Shown here piece by piece: positions 37,483 to 46,808 of a stretch of 47,295 nucleotides of DNA; positions within the stretch are counted from its first letter, which is position 1, and every line of letters begins with the position of its first letter. The translations under genes were made by a program, and so were the position numbers. The DNA comes from a virus, in the IMG/VR virus record IMGVR_UViG_3300020160_002556, positions 1 through 47,295 of that record, one strand, 5' to 3'. The notes beneath the pieces are model-generated. The model searched no databases, was not told where the DNA came from, and saw only the letters and a list, made by a program, of their open reading frames with translations.

Positions 37483-40400
37483 ATGATTAATCAATCCATA
37501 CTTAGCATTGAAAGAAGTATTTCTACTCAGGCGGGTAGCGTTTCAATAACTGGAGCGGCAAGCGGCTTGCCAGTTGGCGGAACTACTGGTCAAATTCTTG
37601 CTAAACAGAGTAACAATAATTACGACACTCATTGGGTTGATCAGCAAATTACAAGTTCAGAATTTTTATTGCAAACCGTTTACAACGGAGCTGGAACAAC
37701 AATATACAAAGGCGAAGCCGTCTACATAGCCGGGGCTGAAGGATCAACCATAGTTGTCGGCAAGGCTATTGCTGGTTTGGCTCATGATTCCGAAGTGATC
37801 GGCGTCGCGCTGGAAAATATACTCAATAATGGATACGGAAGCGTCGTTATTCATGGAACTATTGACGGGCTGAATACCGATAGTTTTTTAGAGGGTGAAA
37901 GATTATATTTATCTGCTGCCTCTTATGGGCAAATAACAAATGTAGAACCTTCTGCTCCAAACGCCGCCGTTTTAATTGGATACTGTGTTAAAAAGGGCAT
38001 CGCCGATGGATCTATTTATGTTAATGTGAATGCTGGCGAGCATTTAGTGGCGCTTCACGACGTAAGTATAAATTCCGCAGTGAGTGGGAATTATCTTTTT
38101 TTTGATAGTGATGGAATTTGGAAAAATAAAACAATAGAATACACTGATGTTAGTGGCTTAACTGGTATTTTATCTGGACTGTATTCGATTAGTAATCCAA
38201 GTGGCTACATCACTGGTGATCTTTCCGCGTTGTACCCGCGTAGTAATCCAAGTGGTTTCATAACTGGCATTGACACGTCGAATTTCTATACGAACGATAA
38301 CCCGAGCGGTTTCATCACTGGCGTTGACACCTCGAATTTTTATACGAAAGACAATCCGAGTGGCTTCATAACTGGTATCCAAAACTTGGTTTATACAACG
38401 GGCGATCAACTTGTTTCTGGTATAAAAACTTTTGAACAAGGGTTGGAGGTCGGATCTGGATTAGGCTTGTCCGCCTTATATGTTTCGCCTTTGGGTGCAG
38501 TTGGCATCAATAACGAAAACCCGCAGGGGGCATTGGATGTTTCTGGATCAGCGTTGTTCAGTCAAAGACCGACTGTTAATGGAACTGGAGTTCTTCTTAA
38601 CGGAGAACTTGACACGTCTAATTTTTACACGAACGACAACCCGAGCGGTTTCATTACTGGCGTTGACACGTCGAATTTCTACACGAATAACAACCCGAGC
38701 GGTTTCATTACTGGCGTTGACACGTCGAATTTCTATACGAACGATAACCCGAGCGGTTTCATTACTGGCGTTGACACGTCGAATTTCTATACGAACGATA
38801 ACCCGAGCGGTTTTATTACTGGTATAGATAATCTCGTTTATACAACTGGCAATCAGGTAATTTCTGGCAGAAAACAGTTTCCAGATGGCTTGGACGCCGG
38901 TTTTACGGTTGGCGTTTCTACTTTATATATTGGCTCTGGAGTTGTCGGCGTTAATAATGAAAATCCGCTGGCATCACTTGACGTTTCTGGCTCAATCTTA
39001 TTCAGCGAGCGTCCGACTGTAAACGGTACTGGGGTTTTATTGAGTGGCGATATTAACATATCGAATTTCTATACGAATGATAACCTGAGCGGTTTCATAA
39101 CTGGTATCGACACGTCGAATTTTGTAACTGGTGCTCAATTTTTAGTTTATACAACTGGGGACCAGATTATTTCTGGAATAAAAACTTTCGAACAAGGTTT
39201 AGAAGCTGGACCGATGCTAGGTCTTTCCACTTTGTATGTATTGTCTGGCGCAGTGGGTATAAATAATGAGAATCCACAGGCGTCACTTGATGTTTCAGGT
39301 TTGGCATTGTTTAGTCAGCGCCCAATTGTAAATACTACTGGAATAATGCTAAGCGGAGATATTGACATATCAAATTTCTATCCAAATGATAATCCCAGCG
39401 GTTATATTACGGGTATTCAAAATTTGGTTTATACCACTGGCGATCAAATAATTAGTGGGATTAAAAACTTTATTCAAAGACCAACTGTCAATGGGACTGG
39501 CGTAGTTTTAGAAGGTGAAGTTCAAAATAATACTATTATTAGCGGAGTGGTTTATTCGGCTCAAGTAAATATTAAAAATAATCATACTGGAACTCTTTAT
39601 AAGGGTCAGCCGGTTTATATCAATGGTGCGGCTGGTGGGAATATTCTTGTTGGTCTTGCCTCAAGCACTGGAGAAGCCTCTTCTTCAAAAACTTTAGGTT
39701 TAATATACCAGGATAGTTTAGCGGTAAATGCCTTTGGCACAGTTATCACTGATGGATTATTGTCTAATTTCAATGTTGGTTCTGCCGCTGCTGGAGATCC
39801 AATATGGCTTGGTCCAACTGGCAATTTAATTTACGGTTCAGCTAATAAACCAGTTGCTCCGAACCATTTAGTTTATCTTGGAGTTGTGACTAGAACAAAT
39901 AATAATGGTGAAGTTTTTGTCAAAGTCCAAAATGGTTATGAGCTTAATGAGCTGCATGATGTTGCTGTAACTGGAGCAGTGTCTGGTCAGTTCTTGTTTA
40001 GAGATGGCAGCCTCTGGAAGGGAAGGGGATTGGCTATTGCGGATGTATCTGGTTTGCAAAACTCGCTTGACTCAAAGCAGCCATCTGGAAGTTATTATGC
40101 TTCTAGCAATCCAAGTGGCTATATTACTGGAATTAATGATATAGTTTATACAAGTGGAAATCAAACTATCAGAGGCATTAAAACATTTGCGGACGAACTT
40201 TACGTAAAGTCTACTGGAGCAGGGCAAGTTGCGGTACTGCATGTTGAGTCTGGAAAAGTAGGCATCAACAATGAAAATCCACAGTATTCATTTGATGTAT
40301 CAGGATCTTCAAATTTTTCACAAAGACCAACGGTTAACGGAACTGGGGTTTTGTTGAATGGAGAAGTAGATTTATCGAACCTGTATCCAATAAGTAATCC

Positions 40401-41127
40401 GAGCGGTTTCATTACTAGCGCTGATACTTTGTCACTGTATCCTAGAAGCAATCCTAGCGGTTTTATCACAGGTATTCAAAATTTGGTTTACACCACTGGC
40501 GACCAAGTTGTTAGTGGAGTTAAAACTTTCGCTAGTGAACTTAACGTATCTGTTAACCCAGGAGCGGCAAGCACGCTATTTGTTTCATCTGGGTTAGTTG
40601 GTATAAATAATGAAAATCCACAGGCTTCTCTTGACGTTTCTGGACTGGCTATATTTAGTCAAAGGCCTGCTGTCAATGGAACAGGCTTAATGATAACTGG
40701 AGATGATATTGGTTTTAATACAATTAGTTTTTATCATAGTCCTTCTTCATCAATAGCTAGCGGTTTATTATATTTTTCTAATCTGCAGTTACCTCCATCG
40801 TCTGATATTGCGAATAGAAGAGTGACAATTATGGAAAAAATTGTCGCCAAAAAAGCCGCATGGTCAGCATATTGCGCTACTACGGGAAATCCAGCAGATG
40901 TTGATTATACTGGATACTTTATAAATAATACCAAAAGTACCACTGGGGTTATTAGTTCTTCTATTAAGGTGTCTGGTTCAAGTGGTTTATTTAACTACTC
41001 TGGAAATATTAATCCAGAAATACAAGTTGATGCTGGAGACTTGGTTTCAATTGGGATTAATGCTCCCGATAGTGCTATTGCCCCTGTTAATTTTCAGAAT
41101 TCGGTTGACATTTATTTTTACAAATAA
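37483..41127 (+). CDS. giant repetitive tail fibre
   Basis: Product of 1214 aa. It holds about 13 NPSG(F/Y)ITG collagen-free repeats, often in the 18-residue unit DTSNFYTNDNPSGFITGV, and about five larger modules (LVYTTGDQ..SGIKTF ... GINNENPQ..LDVSG ... RPTVNGTGV). Two copies of a ~150-residue domain (from YKGEAVYIAGAEG and YKGQPVYINGAAG) frame the central repeats. The ordering suggests a long segmented fibre shaft. The C-terminus (RRVTIMEKIVAKKAAWSAYC) is unique and may bind the receptor. Confidence 0.82.
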   Translation: MINQSILSIERSISTQAGSVSITGAASGLPVGGTTGQILAKQSNNNYDTHWVDQQITSSEFLLQTVYNGAGTTIYKGEAVYIAGAEGSTIVVGKAIAGLAHDSEVIGVALENILNNGYGSVVIHGTIDGLNTDSFLEGERLYLSAASYGQITNVEPSAPNAAVLIGYCVKKGIADGSIYVNVNAGEHLVALHDVSINSAVSGNYLFFDSDGIWKNKTIEYTDVSGLTGILSGLYSISNPSGYITGDLSALYPRSNPSGFITGIDTSNFYTNDNPSGFITGVDTSNFYTKDNPSGFITGIQNLVYTTGDQLVSGIKTFEQGLEVGSGLGLSALYVSPLGAVGINNENPQGALDVSGSALFSQRPTVNGTGVLLNGELDTSNFYTNDNPSGFITGVDTSNFYTNNNPSGFITGVDTSNFYTNDNPSGFITGVDTSNFYTNDNPSGFITGIDNLVYTTGNQVISGRKQFPDGLDAGFTVGVSTLYIGSGVVGVNNENPLASLDVSGSILFSERPTVNGTGVLLSGDINISNFYTNDNLSGFITGIDTSNFVTGAQFLVYTTGDQIISGIKTFEQGLEAGPMLGLSTLYVLSGAVGINNENPQASLDVSGLALFSQRPIVNTTGIMLSGDIDISNFYPNDNPSGYITGIQNLVYTTGDQIISGIKNFIQRPTVNGTGVVLEGEVQNNTIISGVVYSAQVNIKNNHTGTLYKGQPVYINGAAGGNILVGLASSTGEASSSKTLGLIYQDSLAVNAFGTVITDGLLSNFNVGSAAAGDPIWLGPTGNLIYGSANKPVAPNHLVYLGVVTRTNNNGEVFVKVQNGYELNELHDVAVTGAVSGQFLFRDGSLWKGRGLAIADVSGLQNSLDSKQPSGSYYASSNPSGYITGINDIVYTSGNQTIRGIKTFADELYVKSTGAGQVAVLHVESGKVGINNENPQYSFDVSGSSNFSQRPTVNGTGVLLNGEVDLSNLYPISNPSGFITSADTLSLYPRSNPSGFITGIQNLVYTTGDQVVSGVKTFASELNVSVNPGAASTLFVSSGLVGINNENPQASLDVSGLAIFSQRPAVNGTGLMITGDDIGFNTISFYHSPSSSIASGLLYFSNLQLPPSSDIANRRVTIMEKIVAKKAAWSAYCATTGNPADVDYTGYFINNTKSTTGVISSSIKVSGSSGLFNYSGNINPEIQVDAGDLVSIGINAPDSAIAPVNFQNSVDIYFYK
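38272..38379 (+). repeat. 54-bp coding repeats, two units
   Basis: Two 54-bp units encoding DTS-N-F-Y-T-x-D-N-PSGFITG inside the giant fibre gene. Confidence 0.8.
38611..38826 (+). repeat. 54-bp coding repeats, four units
   Basis: Four near-identical 54-bp units in tandem; the last two differ at only a few bases, pointing to recent duplication by slippage or recombination. Confidence 0.9.
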
Positions 41128-41164
41128 ATAAAGATACAATGAATAAAATTGTGTATTAAATAAT

Positions 41165-41473
41165 ATGCAAACTCAAGATAAAAATTTTAGCTACAAGTCA
41201 AAAGTCCAAGATATTGATGTTGTGAAATATTTTGATATTGGGTTGAAATTACTGACCGTTTTTGCACTTTTATCTGTTGCTTTTCTTGGAACAAAGTTTG
41301 TTTCGCGCGATGAGTTTAAAGAGGCTAATGATGTTCTCAGTGGGAGAATCGGAAAAATAGAAGAAGTGTTGATACGAATGGAAGCAAATTATGAAACTGA
41401 CAAGAGGCATGATTTACTTTTGGCGGATCATGAAACTAGAATTAGAGCATTGGAAAGAGCTAAATCGAATTAG
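41165..41473 (+). CDS. small membrane protein with coiled coil
   Basis: Product of 102 aa: one transmembrane helix (about 24-44, YFDIGLKLLTVFALLSVAFL) then a helical coiled-coil-like tail (EANDVLSGRIGKIEEVLIRM). Before the spanin and holin genes, so probably part of the lysis cassette (a holin-like or antiholin protein). Confidence 0.65.
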   Translation: MQTQDKNFSYKSKVQDIDVVKYFDIGLKLLTVFALLSVAFLGTKFVSRDEFKEANDVLSGRIGKIEEVLIRMEANYETDKRHDLLLADHETRIRALERAKSN

Positions 41474-41483
41474 CCATTTCAAA

Positions 41484-42083
41484 ATGAATATTAATCGTAT
41501 AGTATTTTTTTTAATTTTTATTTTTTCAGGTTGCACAGTTTATACTGAAAAACAGTCAGAGGCATTATCAAGGGTTGTATACGCTACCAAAGATTCTTTG
41601 GAGTCAGCCAGGATAGATTTAGCGGATAAATATTCTACAGAGTCAACAAGGCTTGTCAAGCCGCCAAAGAGCAGAATAGATGTACAGTCTATTTACAAGA
41701 AAAATATAGATAATATTACTAGTAGTAGTAAAGCGACTCCAACTATTATTAATAAACAAAGAGTTATAGTTGTGCCCGAGAAGTATAAAAATGATACTTT
41801 GGTAGTTGTTAGTTCTGAAGAATATCAACAATTATTAAAAGATAAAGAAATTTATGCACAAATTGAAAAAGATAATGCGCAATTAATAGTGGCAAGAGGA
41901 GTTGTGGATCAAGAACTTATTCGTCAAATGGAGTATAATGATAAAATGGTTCGTGATTTGAACGCGATGCAAAGAAAGCTTGTTGAAAAAGATTTAGCTA
42001 TATTACAAAGAAATATAACTATCGTTATTTTGATGGTGGCTATTTGCGGCGGAATTTATTTAAGAATAAAAGGAATTCTTTAA
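41484..42083 (+). CDS. candidate unimolecular spanin
   Basis: Product of 199 aa. N-terminal lipoprotein signal (MNINRIVFFLIFIFSGC, Cys17) and a C-terminal transmembrane helix (about 176-193, ITIVILMVAICGGIYL) with a long helical middle. Lipid anchor at one end and inner-membrane helix at the other is the T1 gp11-type u-spanin plan, fusing inner and outer membranes at lysis. Supports a Gram-negative-type host. Confidence 0.75.
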   Translation: MNINRIVFFLIFIFSGCTVYTEKQSEALSRVVYATKDSLESARIDLADKYSTESTRLVKPPKSRIDVQSIYKKNIDNITSSSKATPTIINKQRVIVVPEKYKNDTLVVVSSEEYQQLLKDKEIYAQIEKDNAQLIVARGVVDQELIRQMEYNDKMVRDLNAMQRKLVEKDLAILQRNITIVILMVAICGGIYLRIKGIL

Positions 42084-42084
42084 T

Positions 42085-42510
42085 ATGTTATCTCAAATTT
42101 TAGACAATATTAAGCACGCTACATGGTTTATTCGTAGTGGAGTTGCCCCAAAAGGAGCAGAAGGCTCACAATTAAAAAAGCTGAAAGATGTAAATCACAT
42201 GGCATCTAAGAAATTTGCAATGACTATGGTTGCTGTTGGGATTATAGCTTTCATGTATTTTTCTTCCTTGGTATTTCTTTTCTTTTTTCCTTCTGACCCT
42301 CATATTTCTGCAATAGTTAGCATGTACAAGGATATGATAGTCGCTATTGCGAGCATAGTGGCCACTTTAGTTGGGGTTCAAGGAATTGTCGATTGGAAGT
42401 ATGACTCATCTTCTGCTTCATCTAATTTATCGGAAACATATAACGAAAATTCTAATCAAACATTAACTAGCAATACTAAAGAAGATGACTACTCGACAAC
42501 CATCTCCTGA
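42085..42510 (+). CDS. putative holin
   Basis: Product of 141 aa. Two hydrophobic helices (about 48-69, FAMTMVAVGIIAFMYFSSLV, and 85-105, MIVAIASIVATLVGVQGIV) and a polar Ser/Asn-rich tail. The 26-nt overlap with the endolysin gene and the neighbouring spanin make a holin the best reading. Confidence 0.72.
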   Translation: MLSQILDNIKHATWFIRSGVAPKGAEGSQLKKLKDVNHMASKKFAMTMVAVGIIAFMYFSSLVFLFFFPSDPHISAIVSMYKDMIVAIASIVATLVGVQGIVDWKYDSSSASSNLSETYNENSNQTLTSNTKEDDYSTTIS

Positions 42511-43102
42511 CGCTTTAAAGTTGATCCTTAATCACGAAGTTGGTGGGGGTAAAAAATATTATGATAAATTTTTGTCGTCATTCACCTGGCCAGGTGGAGC
42601 AAGCGGGCCAACTATTGCAATTGGCGTAGATTGCGCTTATTATACCCCGTCCGAACTAAATTATATTTTTGAATTTTTAGATGACGAACAAATTGCTTTA
42701 ATTTGCGGTGCTTCTGGAAAAACTAGTCAAGCTGGTAAAGAATATACTAGAAAGTTAAAAGAGGCTAAGATAGTTGTTGATTGGGAAAACGCTGTTGAAA
42801 TATTTAATGAGTTGACTTGGCCAAAGTTTTCCAAGTTGGCTGAAAGAGCGTTTCCTGGATTGAGTGAACTTTGTGATGATGCTTACGGCGCGATTGTTTC
42901 TATTGTTTTTAATCGTGGCACCAGCATGAAGGGCGATTCTCGCTTGGAGATGAGAAACGTAAGAAATTTAATCGTTAAAAAAGATTATAAAAAAATAGCC
43001 AGCGAAATAAGAAGCATGAAGAGACTCTGGATTGGAAAAAATCTTGATGGCTTGATACAGAGAAGGGAAGATGAGGCTTCTTTGGTTGAAAAATGTATTT
43101 AA
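42485..43102 (+). CDS. lysozyme-like endolysin
   Basis: Product of 205 aa. An N-terminal glutamate in LILNHEVGGGKKYYDKF followed by ASGPTIAIGVDCAYY is typical of phage lysozyme-fold muramidases (E...G-x-T-I-G-x-G), and FNRGTSMKGDSRLEMRNVR matches the second conserved block. It would cut peptidoglycan glycan strands. No signal peptide, so it needs the holin. Confidence 0.8.
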   Translation: MTTRQPSPDALKLILNHEVGGGKKYYDKFLSSFTWPGGASGPTIAIGVDCAYYTPSELNYIFEFLDDEQIALICGASGKTSQAGKEYTRKLKEAKIVVDWENAVEIFNELTWPKFSKLAERAFPGLSELCDDAYGAIVSIVFNRGTSMKGDSRLEMRNVRNLIVKKDYKKIASEIRSMKRLWIGKNLDGLIQRREDEASLVEKCI

Positions 43103-43176
43103 TATTTTATACAAAAGATTAACACATTTAATTTAAATTTGTGTAAAATGTTATTACAATAAATTAATAATTAAAA

Positions 43177-44874
43177 ATGCCTAGATTCGAAAATTCATAT
43201 ATTTTGGTCAATGAGGAATATGTTCCATCGTTGAGGGTTAAGTTTCCGCTTGAAACGATTTTTGCTTCTGATCCTGTTAAGGTATTTTTGCCAGAAGATA
43301 ATGATATTAATATTGCAAAGGCTGGAATTGATTCACTTAAACCCTTTCTTGATTCTTCAATTGATTTAGAAAAAAATTATGACCTAATCGGTGTTGCATT
43401 TAATGCCTTTGTTGTAAACAGAGCTAATAAAAATGGTCAGGTTATTTCTACTGACGTAGCCCTTTCTTCGGTTGAGAATTTTAAATTTAAACCAATGAAC
43501 ATTGAGCATAAGAGGAAAAATGTTGCAGGTTTAATTACTGGATATGGATTCAGTGAATACGGCACGGACAAGCCTTTAACGCTTGATGAGGTCAAGGAAA
43601 AAAAAGATCCATTCAACGTTGTTTTAAGTGGTTTTGTTTGGCGCGTGGTAAATGATGAATTTGCCGCGAAATTAGAAGAGTCTTCCGACCCATCTTCTGA
43701 ATCTTATTTATCGATTTCTACGAGTTGGGAAATGGGTTTTAAAAATTTCAACATCGCAAAGGGTTCTTTGAATTTGTCCGATGCCACTATTTTTTCCGAA
43801 GATGAAGTAGTTGAGTCTATGAAAGACAAGTTGTTGCATTTCGGTGGTAAGGGCGTTGACGAGGATGGAGCCCCGCTATATATAAATTTAATTGGAGAAG
43901 TTTTGCCGCTCGGGATCGGGTTCACAATGAATCCAGCCGCTGATGTAAAAGGCGTAAAGGTCTTTGGCTCAGAGGATTTGGAGCCTGAGAAAGAAAACAA
44001 GACAGAAGAATCGGAAGTCAATGACGATGAATCCAAAAATGAAGATTCATTACAAAGTTCCCAAATATCTGAAAAATCTGTAGAAACAAATATAATTTCA
44101 AATAAATTAGAGCAGCAAGATTTAGCCGCGTCTGACGATCTTGAAAAAGAAAAAAATAAAAAGGAAAATAATAAAATGCTTATCAAGTCTATTGAAGATT
44201 TAACCGACGAATCCTTAAAGCAAATTTGCGCAACAGATATTCGCGCGCTTTTCGAGGAAGAAATTAAAAAGGCTAGCGAGAAATTCGCTGAAGAAAAAGA
44301 AGTTCAAGAGAACGCCGTTGCTGAAGCCGAAAAAACAAAAGCCGAACTTGAATTGCAACTTGAGGAGCTTAAAAATGTTGGCGAGCAACTTAAGGCTGAA
44401 CTTGAAAAAATCAAGATCGAAGCTGAAGCCCGCGAAAAAGAAGAAACCTTCCAAAATAGAATGAGTACGCTTGATGAGGAGTTTACATTGGACGATGAAG
44501 AGCGCCAAGTTGTTGGCGAGCAAATTAAAGAACTCGATCAAGAGGCATTTGAAAAATGGTTTAAAGCTTTTAATGTTTTTGCAAAAGGCAAAAATAAAAA
44601 AATGATGGAAGAGAAGATGAAAATGGAAAAAGAAAAAACAGCCAAAGACAAAATGTCAGATTCTGGCAGCGCATCTTCTGAAGAAGTCGAAAAATCTGCT
44701 GAAGTAATTGCTTCCGAACAAGAGGAAAAACAAAACGAAGCCGCTGAGGTTTTAGAAAAAGTTGAAGCCAAAGATGCTGAAGTTCCTAATGGTGCGGTAG
44801 TAGAAGACTCGCTCAGGCAAAAATTTGCCAAGGCATTCAACAGTGAAACAATTAAAATTGAATTAACAAGATAA
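43177..44874 (+). CDS. fused prohead protease-scaffold
   Basis: Product of 565 aa. The N-terminal ~275 residues look like a prohead maturation protease: NIEHKRKNVAGLITGYG supplies a histidine and SYLSISTSWEMGF a serine. After an acidic linker (EPEKENKTEESEVNDDESKN), the C-terminal ~230 residues are a Glu/Lys-rich coiled coil typical of scaffolds. It is expected to template the capsid and then be digested. Confidence 0.8.
   Translation: MPRFENSYILVNEEYVPSLRVKFPLETIFASDPVKVFLPEDNDINIAKAGIDSLKPFLDSSIDLEKNYDLIGVAFNAFVVNRANKNGQVISTDVALSSVENFKFKPMNIEHKRKNVAGLITGYGFSEYGTDKPLTLDEVKEKKDPFNVVLSGFVWRVVNDEFAAKLEESSDPSSESYLSISTSWEMGFKNFNIAKGSLNLSDATIFSEDEVVESMKDKLLHFGGKGVDEDGAPLYINLIGEVLPLGIGFTMNPAADVKGVKVFGSEDLEPEKENKTEESEVNDDESKNEDSLQSSQISEKSVETNIISNKLEQQDLAASDDLEKEKNKKENNKMLIKSIEDLTDESLKQICATDIRALFEEEIKKASEKFAEEKEVQENAVAEAEKTKAELELQLEELKNVGEQLKAELEKIKIEAEAREKEETFQNRMSTLDEEFTLDDEERQVVGEQIKELDQEAFEKWFKAFNVFAKGKNKKMMEEKMKMEKEKTAKDKMSDSGSASSEEVEKSAEVIASEQEEKQNEAAEVLEKVEAKDAEVPNGAVVEDSLRQKFAKAFNSETIKIELTR
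44176..44874 (+). CDS. internal in-frame scaffold start
   Basis: ATG 44176 lies in frame within the protease-scaffold gene, exactly at the start of the coiled-coil half, and AAGGA stands 10 nt before it. The product would be a free 232-aa scaffold (MLIKSIEDLTDESLKQICAT...), arranged like lambda C/Nu3. Confidence 0.6.
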   Translation: MLIKSIEDLTDESLKQICATDIRALFEEEIKKASEKFAEEKEVQENAVAEAEKTKAELELQLEELKNVGEQLKAELEKIKIEAEAREKEETFQNRMSTLDEEFTLDDEERQVVGEQIKELDQEAFEKWFKAFNVFAKGKNKKMMEEKMKMEKEKTAKDKMSDSGSASSEEVEKSAEVIASEQEEKQNEAAEVLEKVEAKDAEVPNGAVVEDSLRQKFAKAFNSETIKIELTR

Positions 44875-44972
44875 AAAAATAATTAAAATTAATAAAAAAT
44901 TTGAGACAGGAAGTTTTTTTCTGTGTAAAAATAAAAATCAACAAACAAATATAAATAAAATAAAATAAAAAT

Positions 44973-45518
44973 ATGGCTACAATTAGACCCTTTAGAGATT
45001 ATAGTGAGCACGAGGTTATCAACCTCTTCGCTCTTCAAGGCGAAGGTAACAAAGGAACTTTCGTTACTGCAGTTGGCAGTGGATTTGATCTTTCTGCTCA
45101 GTCCGCTTTTGGCAATGACAGCTTCATAAGTGGAACTGTTTCGGCAAGATTCAATGTTGCCAGCAGAGTCACGGCAGCTCCGTCTGGAACAATTCCAGCT
45201 AGAGTGCTTGGAATGACACTTAAAGACGTTAAAAGTGTTGATGAGAATGGTTATCCATTAAAATTTGAACCACGTAAGGCTGCTGAGCGCGATGTTGTTA
45301 TCAGTGGTGAAGCTGTGCCCGTTGTGAAGCGCGGACTTTTCCTTTACAGTGGTATTAATGAAGCTGGTGGAGCATGTGCTTTTGGTAGTGGTCTTGCAAT
45401 TTCTGACGCTTCAAACGGCGAATTGAAAGTCGTTGCTGCGGGAAGTCCCCTCAGTGTCGCTGAAGCTCTTGGACCAAAAGACGCAAATGGATTTGCCCTT
45501 ATTGATATCAAGCTTTAA
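44973..45518 (+). CDS. capsid decoration-like protein
   Basis: Product of 181 aa. Beta-rich with GNKGTFVTAVGSGFDLS, GEAVPVVKRGLFLYSG and ALGPKDANGFALIDIKL, a pattern usual for phage head decoration/stabilisation proteins of the gpD/DUF2190 type. Between scaffold and major capsid genes, which supports the role. Confidence 0.7.
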   Translation: MATIRPFRDYSEHEVINLFALQGEGNKGTFVTAVGSGFDLSAQSAFGNDSFISGTVSARFNVASRVTAAPSGTIPARVLGMTLKDVKSVDENGYPLKFEPRKAAERDVVISGEAVPVVKRGLFLYSGINEAGGACAFGSGLAISDASNGELKVVAAGSPLSVAEALGPKDANGFALIDIKL

Positions 45519-45557
45519 TATTAACAATAAATTTAAAAATACAAAAAGTAAAAAAAT

Positions 45558-46661
45558 ATGAAAATTAAATTTGAAAAAACACCCGAGCAAGTTGAATTAG
45601 TCAAAGCAATGGGTTCAAGCAACAAGGTTCAAGCTCTCGAAGCTCAGGACGCATTCGCCGCTTTCATTGCTCCAGTTATCCAGGAAGTTCTTCTTCAAGC
45701 TGGTACTGCTTCGGCAATTTATGAAGACATGAGTTATGATGAAGATGATTCTCCATCTATTCCTGTTGATCTTTATTATGGTGAGCCAGAGGGCACATTC
45801 GCGGTTTGGCAGCAAACCGTAGCTGGTGGTCTTCCTACTCAGCAGATTGGTAGCTTCCAAGAGATCAAGGTTTCGACCTACCCTCTTGATTCAGCAATCA
45901 GCTTTGACAAGCGTTATGTGCGCAAATGCCGCCTTGACGTTGTCGCCAGAGGTCTTGAGAGGCTTTCTAACGATGTGCTCATCAAGCAAGAGAGAAATGC
46001 TTGGTACGTCGTGTTGAAAATGCTTGCCGACGCCGAAACAAAGGGTGTTAAGCACGTTTTCCGCTCACAAGTTGCCGATACTTTCCAAGTTGACGATATC
46101 AACAAGGCGATTACTCTTCTCAAGAGATTGAATGCTGCCTATAATGGCGCAACTCCAGTTGGCAATGAGGGTCGCGGTTTGACTGATCTCTATGTTTCTC
46201 CTGAAATCATGGAGACCATTCGTGGATTTGCTTATAATCCAGTGAATAGTTCAAGAGGCATCAGCACAAATACTACTGGTATTCCTCTCACTGATTCAGT
46301 TCGTGAAAGAATCTTCAGTGCCGCTGGCATGTCAGATATCTGGGGCGTTACGCTTCATGAGCTTCTTGAGCTTGGAGTTGGCGCTAAATACAACGTTCTC
46401 TTCAAAGAGCTTTCAAGTGGTAAAACCTATGGTGGCACCGCATTTGACGCAACCCCTAGCGACCAGATCCTTGTTGGAATTGATCGCTCCCGCAGATCAT
46501 TTATCCGCACTTTGGCTGTTAACGCTGAGACCGGCGGAAGCTTTAATCTTCGCCCTGATGACCAATTTTTGGCTCGCTCTGGCAAAGTTGGTTTCTATGG
46601 TGGACTCGAAGAGGGTCGTGTTGGACTTGATGCTCGCGCAGTTGCAGGTATCATTGTTTAA
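45558..46661 (+). CDS. major capsid protein
   Basis: Product of 367 aa. Position after scaffold and decoration genes and before a strong terminator; the acidic, helical N-terminus and mid-body (LYVSPEIMETIRGFAYNPVN, ILVGIDRSRRSFIRTLAVNA) suit an HK97-fold capsid protein. Codon choice is noticeably more G/C-rich than in the genes upstream, common for highly expressed capsid genes. Confidence 0.82.
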   Translation: MKIKFEKTPEQVELVKAMGSSNKVQALEAQDAFAAFIAPVIQEVLLQAGTASAIYEDMSYDEDDSPSIPVDLYYGEPEGTFAVWQQTVAGGLPTQQIGSFQEIKVSTYPLDSAISFDKRYVRKCRLDVVARGLERLSNDVLIKQERNAWYVVLKMLADAETKGVKHVFRSQVADTFQVDDINKAITLLKRLNAAYNGATPVGNEGRGLTDLYVSPEIMETIRGFAYNPVNSSRGISTNTTGIPLTDSVRERIFSAAGMSDIWGVTLHELLELGVGAKYNVLFKELSSGKTYGGTAFDATPSDQILVGIDRSRRSFIRTLAVNAETGGSFNLRPDDQFLARSGKVGFYGGLEEGRVGLDARAVAGIIV

Positions 46662-46684
46662 TATAAAGAAATATAAAATTAGAA

Positions 46685-46716
46685 AAAGCCCCGATGCGAG
46701 TCGGGGTTTTTTTTTA
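46685..46716 (+). terminator. intrinsic terminator after the capsid gene
   Basis: GCCCCGA-TGCGAG-TCGGGG stem followed by nine T residues. Confidence 0.95.
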
Positions 46717-46808
46717 AATATTTATTTTTTTTATTTTAATCGAGAGTTTTGCAGTGAAGAAGTGTAATTTTATTAAAGCTTATTGTTTTGCTTTTATTAT
46801 AAATATAT

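Noticed and set aside
44215-44541. Minus-strand Phe/Leu-rich frame opposite the scaffold
   Set aside because: Antisense of a Glu/Lys-rich coiled coil always gives such a frame.
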